Part shown: in pieces, positions 27,252 to 35,138 of the stretch
How the letters are laid out: every line of letters begins with the position of its first letter
How positions within the stretch are numbered: position 1 is the stretch's first letter
Assembly (NCBI RefSeq): GCF_031846165.1
Contig: NZ_JAVRIE010000004.1
Coordinates: 371,873 to 435,872 of the forward strand
From: Glaciecola blandensis
GTDB taxonomy: Bacteria > Pseudomonadota > Gammaproteobacteria > Enterobacterales > Alteromonadaceae
Direction of reading: 5' to 3'
Length of the DNA: 64,000 nt
The notes under the pieces: model-generated
Database searches by the model: none
What the model was told of the DNA's origin: nothing
Seen by the model: the letters and a program-made list of their open reading frames with translations, nothing else
Program-made: the position numbers and the translations under genes

Positions 27252-27503
27252 CACTTAAAGCACGGCATGTAGCAAAGGCGCTTCAAGCCCATCCATGGGT
27301 CGCTTGGCAATCGGCGTCCTGCCGATTGACACTTTGCTACATGCCGTGCTTCAAGTGCATCAGCTTTTCATCGCAGTATGATGGTCACAAAGCATGCAGC
27401 AAAGGCGCTTCAGGCCCATCCATGGGTCGCTTGGCAATCGGCGTCCTGCCGATTGACACTTTGCTACATACCGTGCTTCAGGTGCATCAGCTTTTTACAT
27501 CGC
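27252..27503. repeat. Two tandem copies of a ~110-bp palindromic intergenic repeat
   Basis: Copy A (27,265-27,374) and copy B (27,392-27,503) are near-identical and 127 bp apart. Copy A is closed by 26-bp inverted arms (27,252-27,277 and 27,332-27,357, one mismatch). Inside lie a cccat-c-atggg palindrome and a 7-bp hairpin aatcggc-gtcct-gccgatt. Copy B carries the same inner hairpins. The region does not match the glycine riboswitch. It looks like a dispersed palindromic element, and the open frame through it is probably not a gene. Confidence 0.88.
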
Positions 27504-27537
27504 GGTTTTTATCAGTAGTTTTAATGCATTGTAGTGA

Positions 27538-27560
27538 ATACATTTAAAAAGTAAATGTAT
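27538..27560. promoter_or_regulatory. Inverted repeat upstream of gcvT, candidate operator
   Basis: A perfect 8-bp inverted repeat (atacattt / aaatgtat) with a 7-nt spacer lies about 80 bp before the gcvT start. It is a candidate binding site for a dimeric regulator; the regulator is unknown. Confidence 0.4.
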
Positions 27561-27638
27561 TCATTAGGACTTTTAATTAGAAAAGTAGGGGGGCACTCCA
27601 TATACTTTGATGCATTAAATCGATAGCGAGAGATACAA

Positions 27639-28721
27639 ATGAACACGACTGCACTATACGACGCGCATATTAAAGCTGGCGCTAAAATGGTTGATTTTTT
27701 CGGTTGGAATATGCCGATTAATTACGGCTCACAGATTGAAGAGCACAATGCCGTTCGCCAAGATGCGGGTATGTTTGACGTGTCGCACATGACGATTGTT
27801 GATGTGATTGGTGCAGAGGCGAAAGCTTATTTGCGTTACTTGTTAGCTAACGATGTTGAAAAGCTACAAGCCAAAGGCAAGGCACTTTATAGCGGCATGC
27901 TGAATGAAGCGGGTGGTGTTGTTGATGATTTGATTGTGTATCACTTCGAAGCAACGAACTATCGCTTGGTTGTGAACTCGGCAACCAAAGAAAAAGATTT
28001 AAACTGGTTGAACAAGATTGCAGATGGCTTTGACGTGACCATTACTGAACGCGATGAATTCGCCATGATTGCTGTTCAAGGGCCAACAGCTCAAGCAAAA
28101 GCGCAAAGCTTATTCTCAGCGGCACAAAAAGAGGCGGTTGCTGACATGAAACCTTTCTTTGGTGTGCAAGCTGAAGACTTGTTTATTGCAACGACGGGTT
28201 ACACCGGCGAAGCAGGATACGAAATTATGGTTCCAGCAGCGCGAGCTGAAGAATTTTGGGATCAGTTGCTTGCTGCTGGCGTTGTGCCTTGTGGTTTAGG
28301 TGCCAGGGATACGCTTCGCCTTGAGGCTGGTATGAACTTATATGGCCAAGACATGGATGAAACAATATCGCCTTTAGCGGCAAACATGGCTTGGACCGTT
28401 ACATGGGAACCAGCAGAGCGTGACTTTGTTGGTCGTAAAGCGCTTGAAGCTCAAAAAGCTGCAGGCCACGATAAACTTGTTGGTTTAGTGATGACAGATA
28501 AAGGTGTACTGCGTGCTGGTTTGAAAGTAATTACTGCGAACGGTGAAGGTGTTATTACTTCTGGTACCTTCTCTCCAACATTGGGCCACAGTATCGCCAT
28601 GGCGCGCGTTCCGGCTGGCACTGAAATTGGTGGCACGGTAGAGGTGGAAATGCGCAAAAAATTGGTTACAGTTAATGTAGTAAAACCAAGTTTCGTGCGA
28701 AATGGAAAAAGCGTGCTATAG
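27639..28721 (+). CDS. gcvT: Glycine cleavage system T protein, aminomethyltransferase
   Basis: Transfers the aminomethyl carbon from lipoyl-GcvH to tetrahydrofolate, releasing ammonia. The 360 residues show the folate-binding N-terminal domain (MVDFFGWNMPINYGSQIEEHNAVRQDAGMFDVSHM), GYTGEAGYEIMVP, GLGARDTLRLEAGM and the C-terminal GCV_T barrel. It begins the gcvT-gcvH-gcvP operon. The start has a GAGAG Shine-Dalgarno. The operon joins SerA and Fau in one-carbon metabolism in this window. Confidence 0.98.
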   Translation: MNTTALYDAHIKAGAKMVDFFGWNMPINYGSQIEEHNAVRQDAGMFDVSHMTIVDVIGAEAKAYLRYLLANDVEKLQAKGKALYSGMLNEAGGVVDDLIVYHFEATNYRLVVNSATKEKDLNWLNKIADGFDVTITERDEFAMIAVQGPTAQAKAQSLFSAAQKEAVADMKPFFGVQAEDLFIATTGYTGEAGYEIMVPAARAEEFWDQLLAAGVVPCGLGARDTLRLEAGMNLYGQDMDETISPLAANMAWTVTWEPAERDFVGRKALEAQKAAGHDKLVGLVMTDKGVLRAGLKVITANGEGVITSGTFSPTLGHSIAMARVPAGTEIGGTVEVEMRKKLVTVNVVKPSFVRNGKSVL

Positions 28722-28784
28722 CAAACGACTGTTTGCAATATGCCTAAACGAATAAGAACAACTGACTAATAGCTAGGAAAGATT

Positions 28785-29174
28785 ATGAGCAATATACCAA
28801 CTGATTTACGTTATGCGAGCACTCACGAATGGGTTCGTCCTGAAGGCGATGGTGTTTTCACTGTCGGTATTACTGAACACGCCCAAGATTTGCTTGGTGA
28901 TATGGTGTTTGTTGATTTGCCAGACGAAGGTGATGCGGTAACTACCGGTGATGACTGCGCTGTTGCTGAATCTGTAAAAGCGGCGTCTGACATTTATTCT
29001 CCTCTTACAGGTGAAATTGTTGGTGTTAACGAGCAACTAGAAGATTCGCCAGAACTGGTTAACTCTGACCCTTACGGTGATGGTTGGTTATTTAAAGTAA
29101 AAGCAGAAGATCCTGCTGAAGTTGAAGGCCTAATGGATGCAGAAGCATACGAAGGCTCAATCGAAGAAGAATAA
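28785..29174 (+). CDS. gcvH: Glycine cleavage system H protein
   Basis: The lipoyl carrier that shuttles the aminomethyl group between GcvP and GcvT and is reoxidised by the E3 (lpdA is at the start of the window). The 129 residues contain the lipoylation site AESVKAASDIYSP with K65, and the N-terminal RYASTHEWV typical of the family. It is 63 bp after gcvT, with an AGGAAAG Shine-Dalgarno. All features are normal. Confidence 0.98.
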   Translation: MSNIPTDLRYASTHEWVRPEGDGVFTVGITEHAQDLLGDMVFVDLPDEGDAVTTGDDCAVAESVKAASDIYSPLTGEIVGVNEQLEDSPELVNSDPYGDGWLFKVKAEDPAEVEGLMDAEAYEGSIEEE

Positions 29175-29311
29175 AACGCTTCTTTAGCGGACTTGGTTTT
29201 ACTGAACAACTCCGCAAACAAACATATAGGCTGCAAGCCTTGACTCAAGACGCCGCTTTTTCAGTGGCGCTTTGATTTCTATTTTCAAATTTGTTTTTAG
29301 GTCGCCAATTT

Positions 29312-32236
29312 ATGAGTACATCAAATACCCCAGTTTCTTTGCTAGATTTAGAGCAACCAAACGACTTTATTCGTCGTCATATTGGCCCTGGCCGTGACGA
29401 AATGGCGTCTATGTTGGATTTCATCGGTGCGGATTCATTAGATGATTTAATGCAACAAACTGTGCCGGCCGGCATTCGTTTACCTGAACCTTTAAAAGTA
29501 GGTGAAGCGCAAACTGAAGTGAATGCCTTAGCTGAGCTAAAAGCCGTTGCCAAAAAGAACGTCATCAATCGTTCGTTCATCGGCATGGGCTACAGCAATA
29601 CGCATACGCCTAACGTTATTCTTAGAAATGTACTTGAAAACCCAGGTTGGTATACGGCGTATACACCTTACCAGCCAGAAATTGCGCAAGGTCGTTTGCA
29701 AGCGATCCTAAACTTCCAGCAAGTGACAATTGACTTAACTGGTTTGCCATTGGCATCTGCTTCTCTGTTAGATGAAGCAACGGCTGCCGCGGAAGCAATG
29801 GGTCTTGCTAAGCGCGTATCTAAAAACAAAAAGTCAAATAGCTTTTTCGTGTCTCAAGGCGTTCATCCGCAAACACTTGATGTAGTAAAAACACGTGCTG
29901 AAATGTTTGGTTTTGAAGTGATCGTTGGTCACGCATTGGAAGCAGCAAACCACGATGTATTCGGTGTGTTATTGCAGTATCCAAGCTCAACTGGCGAAAT
30001 TAAAAATATTTCCAAAGTGATAGCTGACGTTCAAGCAAATAAAGGAATTGTTGCCGTTGCCTCAGATTTGATGGCACTTACCATGTTGACACCTCCCGGT
30101 GAGCTCGGCGCTGATGTCGTACTTGGTAGTGCGCAGCGTTTCGGTGTACCAATGGGTTATGGTGGTCCACACGCAGCATTCTTTGCAACTCGTGACTCTT
30201 ACAAACGTTCATTACCGGGCCGTATTATTGGTGTGTCAAAAGACACGCGCGGCCGTCCAGCGTTGAGAATGGCTCTGCAAACAAGAGAGCAACACATTCG
30301 TCGTGAGAAAGCCAATTCGAATATTTGTACGGCTCAAGTTTTACTAGCAAACATGGCAAGCTTCTACGCGGTATATCATGGCCCGATAGGCTTAAAAACA
30401 ATAGCTAATCGCATACACCGTTTTACCGACATTCTCGCTGCGGGCCTAGTTCAAAAAGGTCTTGAGCTTGCTCACACAACTTGGTTCGATACCATCACTG
30501 TGAAAGTAGCTAACAAAGCAGAAGTGTTAAGTAAAGCGACTGCAAAAGGTATGAACTTCAGAGCTGATTTGGACGGAGCCGTTGGTATCAGTCTTGATGA
30601 AACCACTACTCGTACTGATATCGATGATTTGTTCGCTGTTCTGGTAGGTGACAACCATGGTTTAGATATCGCAGCCTTGGACGCAGCTATTGTTGAAAAT
30701 GGTTCTGAATCTATACCGCAAGAACTAGTGAGAACATCTGACTTTCTAACGCATGAAGTATTTAACAGCTATCATTCAGAAACTGAAATGTTGCGTTATA
30801 TTAAGTCGCTTGAAAACAAAGATCTTGCACTTAATCACAGTATGATTTCATTAGGCTCTTGTACCATGAAGCTCAACGCAACAGCCGAAATGATTCCTGT
30901 GACGTGGCCTGAATTTGGTCAGTTGCACCCGTTTGCGCCAATTGATCAAGCCCAAGGTTATAAAGAAATGATTGATGAGCTGAGTGATTGGTTGATTGAT
31001 ATTACTGGTTACGATTCACTATCAATGCAGCCAAACTCTGGTGCACAAGGCGAATACTCTGGCCTACTAGCCATTACTCGTTATCACCAGAGTCGAGGTG
31101 AAGGTCACAGAAATGTGTGCCTGATCCCACAATCTGCTCATGGAACAAACCCTGCGTCTGCACAGATGCTGAGCCTTAAAGTTGTTGTGGTTAACTGTGA
31201 TGCAAAAGGTAACGTTGACTTAAACGACCTGCGCACTAAAGCGGAAGAAGTCAAAGATAACTTGAGCTGCGCGATGATCACTTACCCATCAACGCACGGT
31301 GTTTACGAAGAAACGGTAAAAGAAATTTGTGACATTGTGCATGAATTTGGCGGACAGGTTTACATGGATGGTGCCAACATGAACGCTCAGGTAGGCATTA
31401 CTTCTCCTGGCTTGATTGGCTCTGATGTTTCGCACTTGAACTTACACAAAACCTTCTGTATTCCACACGGTGGCGGTGGCCCGGGTATGGGACCTATCGG
31501 CGTTAAAGCGCACTTAGCTCCATTTTTACCAAGCCATTCTGTTGTTGGTTTAGAAGCCGGTGGTACAGGCGAAGATTTAGCAAACAATGGCGCAGTTTCT
31601 GCTGCACCATGGGGCAGCGCGTCAATTTTGCCTATCAGCTACATGTACATCAAAATGATGGGTAGTGAAGGTTTGAAAAAGGCATCAGAAGTCGCGATTT
31701 TGAATGCAAACTATGTGGCGAAGAAATTAGAAGGTCATTACCCAGTCTTGTATAAAGGCAATAATGACCGTGTTGCTCACGAATGTATAATCGACCTACG
31801 TCCATTGAAAGAAGCATCTGGCGTAACTGAGATGGATGTGGCCAAGCGTTTGAACGACTATGGTTTCCACGCGCCAACTATGAGTTTCCCGGTTGCTGGT
31901 ACATTGATGATTGAGCCAACGGAATCCGAAGCTTTAGCTGAATTGGATCGCTTTATTGAAGCGATGATTTGCATTCGAGAAGAAATCGCAAAAGTAGAAA
32001 GCGGCGAATGGGACGCAACGGATAATCCATTGCATAACGCACCGCATACACTAGCCGATATTTGTGACAGTAACTGGGACAGAAGCTACGACAGACAGCT
32101 AGCTGCTTATCCAGTTGATGCTGTCGCAAAAGATAAGTTCTGGCCAACAGTAAATCGAATTGACGATGTGTATGGCGATAGAAACTTGATCTGCTCATGC
32201 CCTGATTTGGATAGTTATCGGGATTTTGCTGAGTGA
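29312..32236 (+). CDS. gcvP: Glycine dehydrogenase (decarboxylating), P protein
   Basis: PLP-dependent decarboxylation of glycine with transfer of the methylamine group to GcvH. It is a single-chain P protein of about 974 residues. The PLP lysine is in LNLHKTFCIPHGGGGPGMGP (about K713). The start at 29,312 (MSTSNTPVSLLDLEQPNDFIRRHIGPG) is preferred over a TTG 21 bp upstream. The C-terminus has the conserved RIDDVYGDRNLICSCPD and then ends. The stop codon lies within the 5-bp target duplication of the Tn7-like transposon: the element begins 2 bp after the TGA, so the protein is intact but its native terminator is about 18 kb away. Confidence 0.97.
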   Translation: MSTSNTPVSLLDLEQPNDFIRRHIGPGRDEMASMLDFIGADSLDDLMQQTVPAGIRLPEPLKVGEAQTEVNALAELKAVAKKNVINRSFIGMGYSNTHTPNVILRNVLENPGWYTAYTPYQPEIAQGRLQAILNFQQVTIDLTGLPLASASLLDEATAAAEAMGLAKRVSKNKKSNSFFVSQGVHPQTLDVVKTRAEMFGFEVIVGHALEAANHDVFGVLLQYPSSTGEIKNISKVIADVQANKGIVAVASDLMALTMLTPPGELGADVVLGSAQRFGVPMGYGGPHAAFFATRDSYKRSLPGRIIGVSKDTRGRPALRMALQTREQHIRREKANSNICTAQVLLANMASFYAVYHGPIGLKTIANRIHRFTDILAAGLVQKGLELAHTTWFDTITVKVANKAEVLSKATAKGMNFRADLDGAVGISLDETTTRTDIDDLFAVLVGDNHGLDIAALDAAIVENGSESIPQELVRTSDFLTHEVFNSYHSETEMLRYIKSLENKDLALNHSMISLGSCTMKLNATAEMIPVTWPEFGQLHPFAPIDQAQGYKEMIDELSDWLIDITGYDSLSMQPNSGAQGEYSGLLAITRYHQSRGEGHRNVCLIPQSAHGTNPASAQMLSLKVVVVNCDAKGNVDLNDLRTKAEEVKDNLSCAMITYPSTHGVYEETVKEICDIVHEFGGQVYMDGANMNAQVGITSPGLIGSDVSHLNLHKTFCIPHGGGGPGMGPIGVKAHLAPFLPSHSVVGLEAGGTGEDLANNGAVSAAPWGSASILPISYMYIKMMGSEGLKKASEVAILNANYVAKKLEGHYPVLYKGNNDRVAHECIIDLRPLKEASGVTEMDVAKRLNDYGFHAPTMSFPVAGTLMIEPTESEALAELDRFIEAMICIREEIAKVESGEWDATDNPLHNAPHTLADICDSNWDRSYDRQLAAYPVDAVAKDKFWPTVNRIDDVYGDRNLICSCPDLDSYRDFAE

Positions 32237-32237
32237 T
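32233..32237. other. Target site duplication, gcvP-side copy (gtgat)
   Basis: Five bases, gtgat, covering the gcvP stop codon and immediately preceding the transposon end; the identical pentamer follows the other end at 50,250-50,254. Five-base duplications are typical of the Tn7/Tn5053 superfamily. Confidence 0.9.
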
Positions 32238-32302
32238 TGACCAACTACAATTAAAATTGTGAACGCGACAATTAAGTTTGTGAATTCAATTAAGATTGTG
32301 AA
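32238..32302. repeat. Transposon end proximal to gcvP: terminal repeat and three TnsB sites
   Basis: Sites at 32,247-32,263, 32,268-32,284 and 32,286-32,302 share the core CAATTAA-(AA/GT/GA)-TTGTGAA, spaced 21 and 18 bp. The dense packing resembles the Tn7 right end, which in Tn7 is also the end nearest the target gene. Confidence 0.88.
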
Positions 32303-32315
32303 TGCGTAAATAAAT

Positions 32316-32349
32316 AAAAAAGGCGAACCGACCGTGGTTCGCCTTTTTT
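32316..32349. terminator. Bidirectional terminator inside the gcvP-side transposon end
   Basis: A 13-bp stem (aaaaaggcgaacc / ggttcgccttttt) with a 6-nt loop, flanked by A and T runs on both sides. It stops gcvTHP transcripts entering the element and ends the reverse-transcriptase gene, whose stop codon abuts it. It takes over from the displaced native gcvP terminator at 50,311. Confidence 0.92.
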
Positions 32350-33631
32350 ATTTGGTCATTTCTTTTTGAAGTCTCGACCACATCGGTTTCAACTGTTTCT
32401 TTATTGCGCTAGATTGCATTTCTTTTGCAGCCCGGTATCCATAGGTGAGGAAGTTGCGCTTACCGAGGTGAGAATAACGCTCGTATAACTTCTTTTTTCG
32501 CAACTGTTCAGATGGCGGAGAGCCATTTTTTAATAGTTCTGAATTTGTTCTTCTCACGGTTTTTCGAGCAGAGCGGACTCCAGCCTTCATTCGGTTTGAG
32601 AACTTCGCAAGCGCAGCGGAGCGTATAAGCTTTCTTTCTCCATCGAATGTAAAACCAAGATATTGCAACGACTTTTTTCCCTTACATCTTAATTGGCCAC
32701 CGTAGCGATAAAAGTCTCGAACTTCAGTTTTAGCAGCATTGATCTCTAATTTTAATCTTTTAATTTCATCTAGAGCGAGTGTTTCTGCCTCATCCCTCAA
32801 AGCGGGCTTAGTAATAAAAAGCATATCATCGCAATATCTAAAATAATGTCCCCCCTGACTTTCTAATGCTGCTTTCATCTTTGAGTCGAAGTCCAGCATA
32901 TAGATATTTGACAGTAGTGCGCTTACTGGTGAGCCTTGTGGGATGCCAAAGTCGTTTTGATTTCGATATATAAGTCCCCCGTTTCTGACTTTTTCTCTAA
33001 ATTCTTTTGCGGTGCAAGCTCTATGGCGGTTGAGTTTCGGATTATTGATCGATATGCCCAGTTCTTTGAATAGTATTGTTCGGTCAACATAGGCATATTG
33101 AGTGAGTGACTTGTAGACTGCAAAGTGATCGTCTGGGAGTTTTTTTAATCCCAACAAATTAGACCACACTCTCTTCAAAACCTGATGATCCAAATTGTCA
33201 AAAAAACCTGTTATATCTAGCCCTACGGCACTACATCGTCCCTTCTTCTTGATGATTTCGAATACGTCGTTAGCAAAATCAATATTGTTTTTACCTAAAC
33301 TTCTGAAAGCTAGTACGTTTTCATGAAGTCCTCTACGTTGTACTTCTTCTTCGTAGCGTTTTCCGAGTAACCATGAGTAATAGGCATAAATATGCGAATC
33401 TAAGTGCGCAGCATATTTAATTTCTCTCGTTTTCCACTTTGGCTCAATCTCGCCAGCAGCGTTTAGCTTTACCTTGAAGGATTTAATACTGTAATGTATT
33501 AGAGGATAAAATGAATGCTTAGATACGCGTTTAGGACTGTTGACTAGCTTTTGAGCTTTTTTGAAAGATACTGGGGAGTCAAAGTGGAGATAGCCGCGTC
33601 TTTTAAACCAAGCATGCTTTTTAAGATGCAT
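32348..33631 (-). CDS. Reverse transcriptase, DRT2-like antiphage type
   Basis: A stand-alone 427-residue reverse transcriptase. Motif A is GLDITGFFDNLDH (Asp 139), motif B is GIPQGSPVSALLSN (231-235) and the catalytic box is RYCDDMLF (D268/D269). There is no maturase X or endonuclease domain, which argues against a group II intron. N-terminal KKHAWFKRRGYLHFD, HLDSHIYAYYSWLL and AFRSLGKNNIDFA resemble what I recall of DRT2 (UG2) defence enzymes. DRT2 copies an upstream non-coding RNA by rolling-circle reverse transcription into a repetitive toxic gene. The gap upstream holds a structured RNA of the right size. The assignment to DRT2 rather than another UG class is from memory and needs a search. 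Confidence 0.8.
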   Translation of the reverse strand: MHLKKHAWFKRRGYLHFDSPVSFKKAQKLVNSPKRVSKHSFYPLIHYSIKSFKVKLNAAGEIEPKWKTREIKYAAHLDSHIYAYYSWLLGKRYEEEVQRRGLHENVLAFRSLGKNNIDFANDVFEIIKKKGRCSAVGLDITGFFDNLDHQVLKRVWSNLLGLKKLPDDHFAVYKSLTQYAYVDRTILFKELGISINNPKLNRHRACTAKEFREKVRNGGLIYRNQNDFGIPQGSPVSALLSNIYMLDFDSKMKAALESQGGHYFRYCDDMLFITKPALRDEAETLALDEIKRLKLEINAAKTEVRDFYRYGGQLRCKGKKSLQYLGFTFDGERKLIRSAALAKFSNRMKAGVRSARKTVRRTNSELLKNGSPPSEQLRKKKLYERYSHLGKRNFLTYGYRAAKEMQSSAIKKQLKPMWSRLQKEMTK

Positions 33632-33910
33632 ACACCCTCCAGCTAAAAGGGTGCAAAACCTGAAGAAGTGTAGGATTGTGGCCTTCCAGCATCTCCCTCA
33701 GGCTTAACAAACGTATCTTACTACGTATTCGTAGTGCGCAAAGCACAGGGCCACGAATGTCAGATATGATGTATAATATCGTAATCACAGGAGTCTTAGG
33801 TATGAAACCATTAGTTACCTGCGGCTGCTCAAGACAGTTAGTATTCCAGATTGTTTGGAACTTTCTGCTTGACAGCTTGTGATATACCTCACGCCCTAAA
33901 GACGTGAGCG
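33632..33910 (-). ncRNA. Candidate DRT2-type template RNA upstream of the reverse transcriptase
   Basis: About 280 nt of structured RNA between hsdS and the reverse transcriptase, the size reported for DRT2 ncRNAs. Stems visible from the 5' end: CTCACG/CGTGAG; ATCACA/TGTGAT closing a large domain; inside it a long stem GCTGTCAAGCAG with CTGTCTTGAGCAGC topped by ttcca/tgga; AGGTA/TACCT; ATTCGT/ACGAAT with GTGC/GCAC inside; and the RBS hairpin. One frame of the sense strand (33,941 down to 33,621) is open for 106 codons, as expected if it templates a stop-free concatemeric neo gene. Exact ends and template boundaries are not determined. Confidence 0.65.
33633..33653 (-). promoter_or_regulatory. 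Hairpin sequestering the reverse transcriptase ribosome-binding site
   Basis: On the minus strand CACCCT pairs with AGGGTG across a 9-nt loop, directly before the start codon. The Shine-Dalgarno GGAGGG lies partly in the 3' arm, so folding would limit translation. Confidence 0.55.
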
Positions 33911-33916
33911 TGTTTG

Positions 33917-33945
33917 ATATTACGGCAAAACCAGAGTCCATTCAA
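33917..33945 (-). promoter_or_regulatory. Sigma70-type promoter for the template RNA
   Basis: TTGAAT (33,940-33,945) and TAATAT (33,917-33,922) on the minus strand with a 17-bp spacer, just after the hsdS stop. Predicted start is near 33,910, at the base of the first hairpin. Confidence 0.65.
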
Positions 33946-33965
33946 TTACTTCCTTTTTTCACGCC

Positions 33966-35138
33966 TTATTTGGTACTGACAGTTACTTGACCATTCATAA
34001 GCATTGGTAACAACCAATCTCGTAGTTTAGTTAACTTACTATTTTCTTCTCGATTAACAACTATCTTCGATAAAATTGAATCGAAAAAAGCTCTTTTATT
34101 TTTCATTTGTTCAGATCTAGGGATTAGGACCTTCAGACTATTAATGTCTTTAGCACTCAGATGGCCGACGGTCGTCCTCGAAACATTTTTTTCTCTGGCC
34201 TTTATATAGGGCTCTATCTGAAACAGAGCTTGAAGTTGAGATACGCATGAATTATCAACGCTTCGTATTCGAACACATCGTTGATTTAGATAGCACCCCT
34301 CTTTATCCCAGAAATTTAGGTGGAAATTTCCATCCATGCCTACTAATAGGTCTCCAGTTTTCAACAAATATTTATCATCTACTTTTTCTGTAGAAAAAAT
34401 AGATATGCTGTTATCTAAAATGTTTCTTATCCTTACAACAACTGCTCCTTCTCCATGTGCGTTGAATAATTTAGTACTAAAAGGGTATCCATACTGGACG
34501 TCCATCTCCTCCGTAATAGCTTTGAGCGTCCACCCCTCCGGTATCTCACGTTTAAGCTCTTCGTTGTAAACCATCTTGCCGCCGGAAGATTTGTAGGGCT
34601 TGCCGCTTGCGTCGGGGAAGTCGAACTGTACGAACCAGTAGTCGTAAATTAGCTTAGCCATGGCTTCTAGTTCAGAATTGATTTTGTTGTTGAGTTCTAT
34701 TTTTCTATCTAATGAGGAAAGAAGTTGACCTATTAATATTTGCTCGTCTAAGTGGGGTGCTCTTACTTTTACAGGGTATAAGTAATTTCTGTTCAGTGAC
34801 GGTTGGGCGCTACCTGAATTTAATGCTGAAAAGTCCAAAGTTTTAAGTAAATAGAAAACAAAATCAACGTCATTTCCATTGAAATCTGTTACGTACATAG
34901 CCGTATTATGTGGCCAAAAGCTTTGCTGCGCCACATAGTGAACTTGACCAAAAGAACCACCACTCCGGCCGATAACTATTCCGGGACCATTAACTTTTGA
35001 TTCATTGTGATACCCGTTCTGACCAGCAGCACCGTACACCGGGATATTACCTGTGTTTCTGTCTTTGCTTGTAAGATCGTATCCTCTTTTAACGGATATT
35101 AAATCTCCGATTGTTGTCATCTTCCAATTACTTTTCAT
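33966..35138 (-). CDS. hsdS: Type I restriction-modification specificity subunit HsdS
   Basis: DNA-recognition subunit that sets the target sequence of the HsdM2S methylase and HsdR2M2S restriction complexes. The 390 residues contain two target-recognition domains, each followed by a conserved helical spacer. The first starts NWKMTTIGDLISVKRGYDL and ends in LIGQLLSSLDRKIELNNKINSELEAMAKLIYDYWF. The second starts GWTLKAITEEMDVQYGYPFS and ends with a shorter coiled segment. It overlaps hsdM by 11 bp. Both half-site domains are intact, so a bipartite target is expected; the sequence recognised is unknown. Confidence 0.94.
   Translation of the reverse strand: MKSNWKMTTIGDLISVKRGYDLTSKDRNTGNIPVYGAAGQNGYHNESKVNGPGIVIGRSGGSFGQVHYVAQQSFWPHNTAMYVTDFNGNDVDFVFYLLKTLDFSALNSGSAQPSLNRNYLYPVKVRAPHLDEQILIGQLLSSLDRKIELNNKINSELEAMAKLIYDYWFVQFDFPDASGKPYKSSGGKMVYNEELKREIPEGWTLKAITEEMDVQYGYPFSTKLFNAHGEGAVVVRIRNILDNSISIFSTEKVDDKYLLKTGDLLVGMDGNFHLNFWDKEGCYLNQRCVRIRSVDNSCVSQLQALFQIEPYIKAREKNVSRTTVGHLSAKDINSLKVLIPRSEQMKNKRAFFDSILSKIVVNREENSKLTKLRDWLLPMLMNGQVTVSTK

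Noticed and set aside
27326..27547. Open frame of 73 codons through the palindromic repeats
   Set aside because: It follows the repeat period and lacks a ribosome-binding site; it is a by-product of the repeat.
27252..27638. Tandem glycine riboswitch before gcvT
   Set aside because: The two-copy layout fits, but the conserved glycine-aptamer cores are not present and the arms are long perfect palindromes.
33676..33882. Plus-strand frame opposite the template RNA
   Set aside because: No ribosome-binding site and it is antisense to the structured RNA; likely by chance.
32348..33960. Group II intron or retron
   Set aside because: No maturase or endonuclease domain, no intron domain V, and no retron msr/msd layout recognised; size and upstream RNA fit DRT2 better.
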